A DNA stretch of 64,000 nt. Source: Lactococcus hircilactis (lineage in GTDB: Bacteria; Bacillota; Bacilli; Lactobacillales; Streptococcaceae). The position numbers and the translations under genes were made by a program. The stretch is taken from NCBI RefSeq assembly GCF_009601015.1, contig NZ_WITJ01000003.1, positions 62,001 through 126,000 of the forward strand, in the 5' to 3' direction. The notes beneath the pieces are model-generated. The model was not told the origin of the DNA. It saw nothing but the letters and a program-made list of their open reading frames with translations, and did no database searches. Shown here one piece after another: positions 8,809 through 17,719 of this stretch. The stretch's first letter is position 1. Every line of letters starts with the position of its first letter.

Positions 8809-10350
8809 TCAAATCCCATCATGTGCTGAAATCTTATTTTGTTTTCCTTGCGAATTTTCCTTTTGCACGAGAACATTGGCATTCATGTAGGCAATTGCGC
8901 CACCTTTCAAGACATCATAGTCAATTCCTTTCGCGTTGAAAATGGTCCCTGTCGCGAGGTTTTCAACAGAAATGACAGTTGTTGCCTGCGCGTCAATCCC
9001 ATCTGTAACAGCATCCACGGAGTAAGAGACAAGTTGAACCTCATGATTGAAGACTTTATCAATCGCTTTGAAAATCGCATCAATCGATCCAGATCCAGAT
9101 CCTTCACTCTCAAAAATCTCACCATCTTGATTTCTCAAGGTCACGACTGCCGCGTGTCCATCTATTTTGACGGTATCAAAGACGAAACCATCGAGATTTT
9201 TGACGGTATCGCCCGCGACAAGTGCACGAATATCCGCGTCCGTAATGTCTTTTTTCTTATCTGCAAGTGTTTTAAATTTTGCAAAAAGTTGTGGAATTTC
9301 ATTTTCATCAAAACTAATTCCTAAACTTGTCATCTTATCAACAAATGCATGCCGACCTGAAAGTTTTCCAAGCGGAAGTGAATTATGATGAACACCAACC
9401 AACTCTGGCGTGATAATTTCATACGTTTCAGGATTTTTAAGTACCCCATCTTGATGAATTCCGGATTCATGCGCAAATGCGTTCGCTCCAACCACAGCTT
9501 TATTTTTCGGAATCGCAATTCCAGAAAATTGTGAAATAAGACTTGCCGTATTTACAGTTTCATTGAGCTGTAAAGGAGATTTTGCTTGATAATAATCTTT
9601 ACGAATATGTAGCGCCACAGCGATTTCTTCAAGCGCAGCATTTCCAGCACGCTCACCAATCCCATTCACTGTACCTTCCACACGACCAGCACCAGCCTTA
9701 ATGGCAGAAAGACTGTTTGCCACCGCCATTCCCAAATCATCATGACAATGAGGACTGAAAATGATCTCATGATCTGCTGTTACATTTTCAATCAAATAAG
9801 AAAAAATGTCGGTAAATTCAGCTGGCGTTGTATAGCCGACTGTATCTGGAATGTTGATGTAAGTCGCACCACTATCAACTGCAGTCTGAACAGCGCTCAA
9901 CAGAAATTCACGATCAGTACGCGTCGCATCTTCTGGCGAAAATTCAACTTTCTCCACAAATTGATGTGCATAAGAAACACATTTTTTAATGCTTTCAAGC
10001 ACCTCAGCTTCGGACATTTTTAATTTATACTTCATATGAATCGGACTGGTCGCAATAAAGACGTGAATTTGCGGATGTTTTGCATCTCGTACCGCCTCAA
10101 CAGCTCGATCAATATCTGAGATAACACAACGCGCAAGCGCAGTCACAGCAGTTTTTGTCAGTACTGACGAAATCTGTTTTACAGCTTCAAAACTATCTGG
10201 ACTCGCTGCAGGAAATCCCGCTTCAATGACAGTGATTCCCCATTTTTCAAGTTGTTTTGCAATCGCGATTTTTTCTTTAATTGAAAAACTCACTCCTGGC
10301 GTTTGCTCCCCATCTCTTAAACTTGTGTCAAAAAATTCAATTTCTCTCAT
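8809..10350 (-). CDS. leuA: 2-isopropylmalate synthase
   Basis: LeuA condenses acetyl-CoA with 2-ketoisovalerate, the committed step of leucine synthesis. From the ATG at 10350, which has GGAG nine bases upstream, it has 513 residues. A longer frame from a TTG at 10377 lacks a ribosome site. DTSLRDGEQTPG and the metal-binding SPHCHDDLGMAVANS mark the catalytic barrel; the C-terminal third is the leucine-sensing regulatory domain. Residues 62-65 (SVLT) come from a palindrome copy. It is the first structural gene behind the attenuator. Confidence 0.96.
   Translation of the reverse strand: MREIEFFDTSLRDGEQTPGVSFSIKEKIAIAKQLEKWGITVIEAGFPAASPDSFEAVKQISSVLTKTAVTALARCVISDIDRAVEAVRDAKHPQIHVFIATSPIHMKYKLKMSEAEVLESIKKCVSYAHQFVEKVEFSPEDATRTDREFLLSAVQTAVDSGATYINIPDTVGYTTPAEFTDIFSYLIENVTADHEIIFSPHCHDDLGMAVANSLSAIKAGAGRVEGTVNGIGERAGNAALEEIAVALHIRKDYYQAKSPLQLNETVNTASLISQFSGIAIPKNKAVVGANAFAHESGIHQDGVLKNPETYEIITPELVGVHHNSLPLGKLSGRHAFVDKMTSLGISFDENEIPQLFAKFKTLADKKKDITDADIRALVAGDTVKNLDGFVFDTVKIDGHAAVVTLRNQDGEIFESEGSGSGSIDAIFKAIDKVFNHEVQLVSYSVDAVTDGIDAQATTVISVENLATGTIFNAKGIDYDVLKGGAIAYMNANVLVQKENSQGKQNKISAHDGI
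10155..10170. repeat. Dispersed palindrome variant inside leuA
   Basis: TTGTCAGTACTGACGA encodes S62-V-L-T65 of LeuA on the minus strand. The last two bases depart from consensus. Confidence 0.85.
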
Positions 10351-10413
10351 ACTTTCATCTCCATCATCAATTTTCAATTGATCTCTTTTCTATTTATTAA
10401 GTTAAAACGTTAC

Positions 10414-10451
10414 AAAAAAGCGCCCCTTCAGGGACGTTTATCTATCGTCCC
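10414..10451 (-). terminator. leu attenuator terminator and antiterminator
   Basis: On the minus strand CGTCCC pairs with GGGGCG across a four-base loop and is followed by CTTTTTT, forming an intrinsic terminator (10414-10436). The same CGTCCC can instead pair with the upstream GGGACG (complement of 10446-10451), which would disrupt the terminator. This is the layout of ribosome-coupled attenuation. Confidence 0.8.
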
Positions 10452-10498
10452 CGTTTTGACAAACGCAAAGAGGACTTACACCATCGCAAAATAATTTG

Positions 10499-10549
10499 CT
10501 AGCGCAAGTCCACCTTCAACAACAACAATGCAAACTGTTGATTTGTCAT
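10499..10549 (-). CDS. leuL: leu operon leader peptide
   Basis: The 16-codon ORF MTNQQFALLLLKVDLR contains four consecutive TTG leucine codons and has AAGGAG at 10558-10563 as ribosome site. Ribosome stalling there when leucyl-tRNA is scarce would favour the antiterminator before leuA. The same arrangement is known for the leu operon of Lactococcus lactis. I saw no T-box sequence in the leader. Confidence 0.88.
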   Translation of the reverse strand: MTNQQFALLLLKVDLR

Positions 10550-10580
10550 AATTAGAGCTCCTTATGTTTTGTTTTTTTCT

Positions 10581-10609
10581 ATAATACACTTTATTTTCTT
10601 AATTGTCAA
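10581..10609 (-). promoter_or_regulatory. leu operon promoter
   Basis: TTGACA (10604-10609) and TATTAT (10581-10586) are separated by 17 bases, a near-consensus vegetative promoter directly upstream of the leader peptide. From here to the ldh terminator at 10712 there is only A/T-rich spacer. Confidence 0.9.
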
Positions 10610-10686
10610 ACATTTTATCAACAAATACAGAAAATTGATTCTTTTGTACTATTTTAAACAGGAATTATATCATCATTTTGGCAAAA

Positions 10687-10712
10687 AAAATAGCACCTTA
10701 GCGCTATTTTTA
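10687..10712 (-). terminator. Terminator after ldh
   Basis: On the minus strand AAATAGCG pairs with GTGCTATTT, followed by a run of T. It closes the las operon 15 bases beyond the ldh stop. Confidence 0.88.
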
Positions 10713-10724
10713 AATATGATAGGT

Positions 10725-11702
10725 TTAAGCTTTTACAGCTGATGCAAATTCTTCTTTACTGAATGCTTCGTCAATAATTGCTTTTAATTGTTCACCTGAT
10801 GCTTGCATTTTTTGCATTTCAGCATCATTCAATGGGATATGGATCGGATTAATTACCCCTTCAGCCCCTACAATTGCAGGTTGTCCAAGATAACAATCAG
10901 AAATACCATAATAACCATCTTGGAATGTTGAAACAGGCAATACTGCACGTTCATCATCAAGGATTGCTTTTGTAATACGAGCAAGTGCGACTGCAACACC
11001 GTAGAAAGTTGCACCTTTTTTAGCAATGATTTCATAAGCAGCATCACGAACGCCCTCAAAGAGGCCTACGATTTCTTCTTCATTAAGATAATCATTTTCT
11101 TGGAACCATTGTTCCAATTTTACACCAGCTACATTGGCGTGTGACCATACCGCAAACTCTGAATCTCCGTGTTCACCCATGATGTAGGCGTGTACAGAAC
11201 GCGCATCAACACCCACTTTTTCAGCCAAAGCTTGACGGAAACGCGCAGTATCAAGAGAAGTTCCTGATCCTACAATCCGATTTTTTGGCAAACCTGAAAA
11301 TTTCCACGTCGCATAAGTCAAAATATCAACAGGATTAGCAGCAACAAGAAAAATTCCATTGAATCCTGAATTCATGATTTCTGTAACAACGCTCTTTGTG
11401 ATACGGAGATTTTTTTGTACCAAGTCAAGACGAGTTTCTCCTGGTTTTTGAGGTGCACCTGATGTTAAGACCACCAAATCCGCATCTGAAGCATCAGAAT
11501 AATCTGCAGAATAAATGTTCTTTGGTGAAGTGAATGCCAATGCATGTGATAAATCCATCGCATCACCTTGCGTTTTATCTTTAAATAAATCCACGATTCC
11601 AAGTTCTTGTGCAATCCCTTGATTGACAAGTGCGAAAGCGTATGATGATCCAACTGCACCATCACCTACAAGGATTACTTTTTTACGTTGTTTCTCTGCC
11701 AT
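10725..11702 (-). CDS. ldh: L-lactate dehydrogenase
   Basis: This enzyme reduces pyruvate to L-lactate and regenerates NAD, the main fermentative end step. The 325-residue protein has the Rossmann motif [14 protein letters not shown], the specificity-loop sequence around [10 protein letters not shown], and the active-site [14 protein letters not shown] with the catalytic His. It is the last gene of the glycolytic operon. It also has its own promoter with a TGTGA-N6-TCACA operator, so it can be expressed apart from pfkA and pyk. Confidence 0.97.
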   Translation of the reverse strand: MAEKQRKKVILVGDGAVGSSYAFALVNQGIAQELGIVDLFKDKTQGDAMDLSHALAFTSPKNIYSADYSDASDADLVVLTSGAPQKPGETRLDLVQKNLRITKSVVTEIMNSGFNGIFLVAANPVDILTYATWKFSGLPKNRIVGSGTSLDTARFRQALAEKVGVDARSVHAYIMGEHGDSEFAVWSHANVAGVKLEQWFQENDYLNEEEIVGLFEGVRDAAYEIIAKKGATFYGVAVALARITKAILDDERAVLPVSTFQDGYYGISDCYLGQPAIVGAEGVINPIHIPLNDAEMQKMQASGEQLKAIIDEAFSKEEFASAVKA

Positions 11703-11757
11703 AGTATTAAACTATCCTTTCTCTAAATAAGAAAAACTTTTATCAATTTACATTACT

Positions 11758-11786
11758 ATTATACCAAAAAAAAGCGTTTTTGTCAT
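11758..11786 (-). promoter_or_regulatory. ldh promoter
   Basis: An extended -10 TGGTATAAT (hexamer at 11758-11763) lies 17 bases from ATGACA (11781-11786). It gives ldh an internal promoter within the las operon. Confidence 0.7.
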
Positions 11787-11789
11787 TAA

Positions 11790-11805
11790 TGTGACGTGTT
11801 TCACA
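11790..11805. promoter_or_regulatory. Putative Rex operator upstream of ldh
   Basis: TGTGACGTGTTTCACA has perfect TGTGA and TCACA half-sites spaced by six bases. It abuts the -35 box of the ldh promoter. This fits the NADH-sensing repressor Rex (TTGTGAA-N4-TTCACAA); a Crp/Fnr-type protein would also fit the half-sites. Confidence 0.55.
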
Positions 11806-11878
11806 GAGATTTTTTTCATGCTCATTAATAGGGTTAATAAGTAAGAAAATTTAAATTTTTCTTACATTTATTTCAAAT

Positions 11879-11908
11879 AAAAACGATAAGATATTCATCT
11901 CATCGTTT
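11879..11908 (-). terminator. Hairpin between second pyk and ldh
   Basis: AAAACGAT and ATCGTTTT pair around an imperfect inner stem just after the second pyk stop. It may partly terminate transcription or set mRNA ends between pyk and ldh. Confidence 0.6.
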
Positions 11909-11913
11909 TATCC

Positions 11914-13446
11914 TTATCTCACTGTACGAATCCGACAAGTGTTTGTCCGGCCTGAACCAACTGGTACACCAGCTACAATCACGATATTGTCCCCTGATTC
12001 AACCAAACCAGATTTTACTGCAGCACGTTCAGCCACATCAAACATGTCATCAGTTGATGCAGGACGCTCCGTCAATAAAGGGATTACTCCCCAATTAATC
12101 AACAGCGCACGCTCAACTTTTTCATCAAAAGTGACTGCTAAAATATCCGTATCAGGACGATATTTAGAAATCAAACGTGCTGTATTCCCTGTCTCAGTCA
12201 ATGCAACAACCAATTTAATATCCATTGAACGCGTCGTATTTAAGACATTTGAAGCAACTACTTCAGTCACGCCATGACGTGTGTACTTGTCTGGATTTAA
12301 ACGACCGTATTCCTTCAACATGGTTTGAGCTTCCATATCGACCTCAGCCATTGTTTTGACTGCTTGTGCTGGATATTTCCCATTTGCTGATTCACCTGAA
12401 AGCATGGTTGCATCCGTGCCGTCAATGACAGCATTGAAAACATCAGAAATCTCAGAACGTGTTGCACGAGGATTATAAGTCATAGATTCTAACATATTTG
12501 TAGCTGTAATCACTGGTTTTCCAGCATGCGCACATTTTCTGATGATCATCTTTTGATAAACAGGTACACGAACAAATGGAACTTCAATTCCCATATCGCC
12601 ACGCGCAACCATAATTCCGTCGGACACACGAATGATGTCATCAATATTTTCAATTCCTTCTTGATTTTCGATTTTAGGGAAAAGTTGAACGTGTTCATTT
12701 CCCGTTTCTTTCAAAATATCACGAATGACTTGTACGTCTTTAGCAGTCCGCACAAATGAAATTGAAATATAATTGATGCCTTCGGATAGACCAAAGCGAA
12801 TATCATCTTCATCACGCTCTGCAAGTGCAGGGAAAGGAATTTTCGTATTTGGAATATTTACACCTTTTTGTTTTGCAATAATGCCGTCATTTTCAACCTC
12901 AACGACAAATTCACGTGTCACAACATCTTTTTCGATGACAGTCAATCCGAGTTTTCCATCATCAATCAAGATGCGTTTTCCAACTTCAACATCATCAAAA
13001 ATGTCAAGTCCGCCAGCAACGTTTAATGCAATCAAATCCTTCTCTGATTGAAGGCCTTGTTTCGTAGCAATCCGGAGTGTATCTCCAGTAACATAACTAA
13101 AGTAATTTCCTTCATGATCATAAGTTGCATCTGATTTAGCATGGGCTGAGAATAATTCTGTCCGAATTTCAGGACCTTTCGTATCTAATAAGAAACCAAC
13201 TTTTTGTCCTGCAATCTCTTCAGCACGACGAACAGCAGCCATCAATTCACCTTGACTAGCATGGTCTCCATGTGAAAAGTTAAAGCGAAAAACATTTGCA
13301 CCATTTCTGATTAATTCAGCAATGACCTTTGCTGATGCTTCAATATCAAGAGATTCATCCCAATACCCTTCTTGCATGAAGGTTTTTCCACCACGAATTT
13401 CAACTGCTGGTCCAAGTGTTGATACAATTTTTACACGTTTATTCAT
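11914..13446 (-). CDS. pyk: Pyruvate kinase, second tandem copy
   Basis: Pyruvate kinase converts PEP and ADP to pyruvate and ATP. This 510-residue protein aligns with the upstream copy over its whole length without gaps, but with many substitutions. The catalytic segments FRFNFSHGDH, LDTKGPEIRT, FPKIENQEGIENIDDI, MVARGDMGIEVP and TATNMLESM are all intact. The allosteric phosphate loop reads TETGNTARLISKYRP, against TESGSTARLISKYRP in the first copy. Hairpins flank it on both sides, so it may be expressed separately. It looks functional and not like a decaying duplicate. Confidence 0.95.
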   Translation of the reverse strand: MNKRVKIVSTLGPAVEIRGGKTFMQEGYWDESLDIEASAKVIAELIRNGANVFRFNFSHGDHASQGELMAAVRRAEEIAGQKVGFLLDTKGPEIRTELFSAHAKSDATYDHEGNYFSYVTGDTLRIATKQGLQSEKDLIALNVAGGLDIFDDVEVGKRILIDDGKLGLTVIEKDVVTREFVVEVENDGIIAKQKGVNIPNTKIPFPALAERDEDDIRFGLSEGINYISISFVRTAKDVQVIRDILKETGNEHVQLFPKIENQEGIENIDDIIRVSDGIMVARGDMGIEVPFVRVPVYQKMIIRKCAHAGKPVITATNMLESMTYNPRATRSEISDVFNAVIDGTDATMLSGESANGKYPAQAVKTMAEVDMEAQTMLKEYGRLNPDKYTRHGVTEVVASNVLNTTRSMDIKLVVALTETGNTARLISKYRPDTDILAVTFDEKVERALLINWGVIPLLTERPASTDDMFDVAERAAVKSGLVESGDNIVIVAGVPVGSGRTNTCRIRTVR

Positions 13447-13470
13447 TATTATTTACCTCTTTAATAACTA

Positions 13471-13563
13471 GTGCTATTTTACCCCTCTCGCAAAATAGTA
13501 TTTTTTCATTCTATCTACGACAAATCTGCTAACGGAAAAAGTCCCTGCACTCCTGCAAAGACT
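13471..13563 (-). terminator. Two hairpins between the pyk genes
   Basis: On the minus strand AGTC-TTTGCA and TGCAGGGACT form an imperfect hairpin followed by TTTTTCC (13540-13563). A second stem, CTATTTT/AAAATAG (13475-13499), lies before the second pyk ribosome site. They could attenuate read-through into the second copy. Confidence 0.5.
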
Positions 13564-13575
13564 CCTTCAAGTTCT

Positions 13576-15108
13576 TTATTTCACGGTGCGAATACGCATA
13601 GTGTTAGTGCGTCCAGAACCTACTGGTACACCAGCAACGATAATGATGTTATCTCCTGATTCAACAAGACCTGATTTGAGAGCTGCTGCTTCAGCAACTT
13701 CAAACATATCGTCTGTAGAAGCGGGTTTTTCAGACAACATTGGAATAACTCCCCATGCAATAGTCAAACTGCGTTCTACTTTTTCATCAAATGTAACAGC
13801 CAGAATATCTGCATCAGGACGATATTTAGAAATCAAGCGTGCAGTTGAACCTGACTCAGTCAAAGCAACAATCAATTTAATATCCATTGCGTTTGCGGCA
13901 TCTTTAACAGCTGCTGCAACAACTTCTGTTACAGAAGTACGCGCATATTCTTCTGGGTGAAGACGACCATACTCACTAAGCATGTTTTGTGCGTTCATAT
14001 CCACAGTTGCCATTGTTTTAATAGATTCAGCAGGATAATGTCCGTTTGCTGATTCTCCTGAAAGCATTGTTGCATCTGTTCCATCAATAACAGCATTGAA
14101 AACGTCAGAGATTTCCGCACGTGTCGCACGTGGGTTATAAGTCATTGATTCAAGCATGTTTGTAGCAGTAATGACTGTTTTACCTGCTTTATTTACTTTA
14201 CTGATGATCATCTTTTGATAAACTGGAACCATTTCAAACGGAACTTCAATTCCCATGTCTCCACGCGCAACCATGATTCCGTCAGAAACTTCGATAATTT
14301 CATCGATATTTTCGATTCCTTGTTGGTTTTCAATTTTTGGATAAAGTTTTACGCCAGTGTGGCCCATTTCTTCCAAAATACTGCGTACGGCAAGAACATC
14401 TTCAGCTTTACGAACAAACGAAATCGCAATAAAGTTAATCCCTTGTTCAAGACCAAAACGAATATCAGCATCATCGCGATCTGCAAGTGCTGGGAAATTG
14501 ATTTTTGTTCCAGGAATGTTTACACCCTTTTGTTTAGCAATCACACCATCGTTTTCAACTTCTACTTCAAATTCACGAGTAGCCGTATTTTTACCGATAA
14601 TCAAAAGCCCAAGTTTACCATCGTCAACAAGGATACGTTTACCAACTTCAACATCATCAAAAATATCAAGACCACCAGCAACATTCAAGGCAAGCATATC
14701 TTTTTCTGATTGAAGACCTTGTTTTGTAGCCACACGGAGTTTATCGCCGATTTTGTAGTTGAAAAGGTTTGCTTCTTCGTCGTATTCTGGATCTGCTTTC
14801 GCTTGATCTGAGAAGATTTCAGTACGAATTTCAGGACCTTTTGTATCCAACAAGAACCCAACTTTGCGTCCAGCGATTTCTTCAGCACGGTGAACGGCTT
14901 TCATCCGAGCACCTTGTTCTGCGTGGTCGCCGTGTGAGAAGTTAAAACGGAAAACATTTGCACCGTTTTCAATCAATTCTGCGATTTTTTTTGCTGATGA
15001 TTCTACATCAAGATCGCCAGCCCAAAAGCCTTTTTCAAAGAACGTTTTTCCTGCACGAACTTCGATTGCAGGTCCAAGAGTTGAGACGATTTTAACACGT
15101 TTATTCAT
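13576..15108 (-). CDS. pyk: Pyruvate kinase, first tandem copy
   Basis: This 510-residue pyruvate kinase follows pfkA, the usual position in the lactococcal las operon, so it is probably the ancestral copy. It has FRFNFSHGDH, LDTKGPEIRT, YPKIENQQGIENIDEI, MVARGDMGIEVPFEMVPVYQ and TATNMLESM, plus the fructose-bisphosphate phosphate loop TESGSTARLISKYRP. Flux control by FBP is expected from the family. The second copy starts 129 bases downstream. Confidence 0.96.
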   Translation of the reverse strand: MNKRVKIVSTLGPAIEVRAGKTFFEKGFWAGDLDVESSAKKIAELIENGANVFRFNFSHGDHAEQGARMKAVHRAEEIAGRKVGFLLDTKGPEIRTEIFSDQAKADPEYDEEANLFNYKIGDKLRVATKQGLQSEKDMLALNVAGGLDIFDDVEVGKRILVDDGKLGLLIIGKNTATREFEVEVENDGVIAKQKGVNIPGTKINFPALADRDDADIRFGLEQGINFIAISFVRKAEDVLAVRSILEEMGHTGVKLYPKIENQQGIENIDEIIEVSDGIMVARGDMGIEVPFEMVPVYQKMIISKVNKAGKTVITATNMLESMTYNPRATRAEISDVFNAVIDGTDATMLSGESANGHYPAESIKTMATVDMNAQNMLSEYGRLHPEEYARTSVTEVVAAAVKDAANAMDIKLIVALTESGSTARLISKYRPDADILAVTFDEKVERSLTIAWGVIPMLSEKPASTDDMFEVAEAAALKSGLVESGDNIIIVAGVPVGSGRTNTMRIRTVK

Positions 15109-15182
15109 TAGTGTTTTTCTCCTATAAAATTTATAAATTCCCGTTACAAACTAAAATTAGTTTGTTTTCGGATTGATTAACA

Positions 15183-16247
<1,065 letters not shown>

Positions 16248-16295
16248 TTATTCACTTGATCACCTCAAAATACGGATGATTTCTTTATCTCTTAC

Positions 16296-16304
16296 ATTAT
16301 AGCA
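16296..16304 (-). promoter_or_regulatory. las operon promoter (extended -10)
   Basis: TG-C-TATAAT lies about 90 bases upstream of pfkA on the minus strand. The -35 region is poor, which suits activation from the upstream cre site. Confidence 0.7.
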
Positions 16305-16336
16305 TGTATTTCAAAAAAAATCTCATGCCAAACTGT

Positions 16337-16350
16337 CTTAAACGTTTACA
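16337..16350 (-). promoter_or_regulatory. Putative CcpA (cre) site upstream of pfkA
   Basis: TGTAAACGTTTAAG matches the cre consensus TGWAANCGNTNWCA at 12 of 14 positions. It sits about 35 bases upstream of the -10. CcpA activation of the las operon from such a position is known in Lactococcus lactis. Confidence 0.6.
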
Positions 16351-16393
16351 TTTTCACAAAATTTTTAATTTGAAAATATTTGACAATTTAACC

Positions 16394-16434
16394 CCAAAAA
16401 GAAAACGTTTATTTTTGAGAATAAACGTTTTCTG
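16394..16434 (-). terminator. Terminator after nagA
   Basis: GAAAACGTTTATT and AATAAACGTTTTC form a perfect 13-bp stem with a six-base loop. TTTTTGGGG follows on the minus strand. Confidence 0.88.
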
Positions 16435-16437
16435 ATT

Positions 16438-17586
16438 TTAAATATGATAACGTCTCACACCATCTAGGTAGGTCGCTTCTAAATTCATTTTGGTATCAAG
16501 AACAATAAAATCTGCATCATGTCCCGGTTTTATTTGACCACAAACCTCATCAATATTAGCGGATTTCGCAGGGGTCAAAGCTCCCATCATAATCGCTTGA
16601 GCTGGCGTTGCAATTCCCCAATCCACCACATTTTTCACCGCTTTATTCAAAGTCAAGATTGATGCGGCAGGTCGTCCAGTAGGAAGCCAAGCTGCACCAT
16701 CTCGTACCTCGACTTGATATTCTCCAAGCATATACGGTCCATCAGGAAGTCCAGCCGCGCGCATGGAATCCGTGATGAGAACCACATGATCGGCTCCTTT
16801 CATTTTAATGATGATTTCAGCTGCTTCTGTTCTAACGTGGTGCCCATCACAAATTAATTCTGCATAAGTATTAGGGGTATTTAAAATAGCACCAACCATT
16901 CCTGGCTCTTGATGGGTGAGTCCTGACATGCCGTTATAGGTATGAATCCACATCGTGGCTCCCGCTTCAACACCTGCTACAGCTTCTTTATAAGTCGCAT
17001 TGGAATGTCCTAGAGCAATAGTCACGCCAGCTGCAGTCGCTTTTCTGATAAAATCTTCTGATCCTGCACGTTCTGGAGCCAAACCAACTTTTTTAAGTAA
17101 CCCATGGGCTGCATTTTGCCAATCCTCCACTTCCCAGATTTGAGCATCACGCATGTATTTTGGATTTTGAGCGCCTTTATGTTCTTCTGTGAAAAATGGA
17201 CCTTCAAAGAAAATTCCACGAATTTTTGCTCCGGTTGCTTCATTGTAATGAGTTCCAATCACTTCACAACACTTGAGAAGTCCTTCATGTGAATCCGTTA
17301 ATGGCGTTGGAAAAAAGCTTGTCACGCCAGCGCTTAAAAGTCCCTCTGACATCGTATTCATGATGCCATCTACACGAGCATCTTGTGAATCCGCTCCTCC
17401 AAATCCATGAATATGAGTGTCCACAAGACCTGGTGCAATCCATTTTCCAGTGTAATCTACAACGTCAGCCTCCTTTGGAAGTGCTGCGGTCCATTCACCA
17501 AATTTTCCGTCTAAAATTTCAAGAAATCCACCTTTTTTAGTCTCGTAAGGATAGAAAAATTGATCCGCTTTAATAAAATACGACAT
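16438..17586 (-). CDS. nagA: N-acetylglucosamine-6-phosphate deacetylase
   Basis: NagA removes the acetyl group from GlcNAc-6-phosphate, giving glucosamine-6-phosphate for glycolysis or wall synthesis. I use the ATG at 17586, with GGAGG six bases upstream, giving 382 residues; the frame is open farther but lacks a start signal. The amidohydrolase motifs are present: the metal-binding APGLVDTHIHGFGG, the FEGPFF loop, ALGHSNAT and LITDSMRAAGLPDG. A NagR-type operator at its promoter and the matching sites at glmS indicate shared control by amino-sugar supply. Confidence 0.95.
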   Translation of the reverse strand: MSYFIKADQFFYPYETKKGGFLEILDGKFGEWTAALPKEADVVDYTGKWIAPGLVDTHIHGFGGADSQDARVDGIMNTMSEGLLSAGVTSFFPTPLTDSHEGLLKCCEVIGTHYNEATGAKIRGIFFEGPFFTEEHKGAQNPKYMRDAQIWEVEDWQNAAHGLLKKVGLAPERAGSEDFIRKATAAGVTIALGHSNATYKEAVAGVEAGATMWIHTYNGMSGLTHQEPGMVGAILNTPNTYAELICDGHHVRTEAAEIIIKMKGADHVVLITDSMRAAGLPDGPYMLGEYQVEVRDGAAWLPTGRPAASILTLNKAVKNVVDWGIATPAQAIMMGALTPAKSANIDEVCGQIKPGHDADFIVLDTKMNLEATYLDGVRRYHI

Positions 17587-17611
17587 GATATGCCTCCTTA
17601 TATTTGCTTCT

Positions 17612-17640
17612 ATTCTATCAAAAAATGACGCTTTTGTCAA
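17612..17640 (-). promoter_or_regulatory. nagA promoter
   Basis: TTGACA (17635-17640) and TAGAAT (17612-17617) are spaced by 17 bases, immediately downstream of the operator. Confidence 0.85.
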
Positions 17641-17643
17641 TAT

Positions 17644-17659
17644 ATTGGTATAAACCAAT
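17644..17659. promoter_or_regulatory. NagR (dre) operator at nagA
   Basis: ATTGGTATAAACCAAT is a perfect inverted repeat of ATTGGT. It matches the site bound by the GntR-family repressor NagR/DasR in Firmicutes and lies just upstream of the -35 box. Confidence 0.75.
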
Positions 17660-17693
17660 TTGCAATTATGAGTGGTTTTGATCTCAAAAAAAT

Positions 17694-17709
17694 CTGTCAG
17701 TACTGACAG
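17694..17709. repeat. Dispersed palindrome, exact copy in a longer palindrome
   Basis: The core is extended by AAAAT/ATTTT arms to 26 bp (17689-17714). It lies just past the stop of the TelA-like gene and probably acts as its terminator. Confidence 0.95.
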
Positions 17710-17719
17710 ATTTTCATTC

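Noticed and set aside
10414-10565. T-box riboswitch before leuA
   Set aside because: The leader has no AGGGTGGTACCGCG-like core; the four-Leu leader peptide explains the control.
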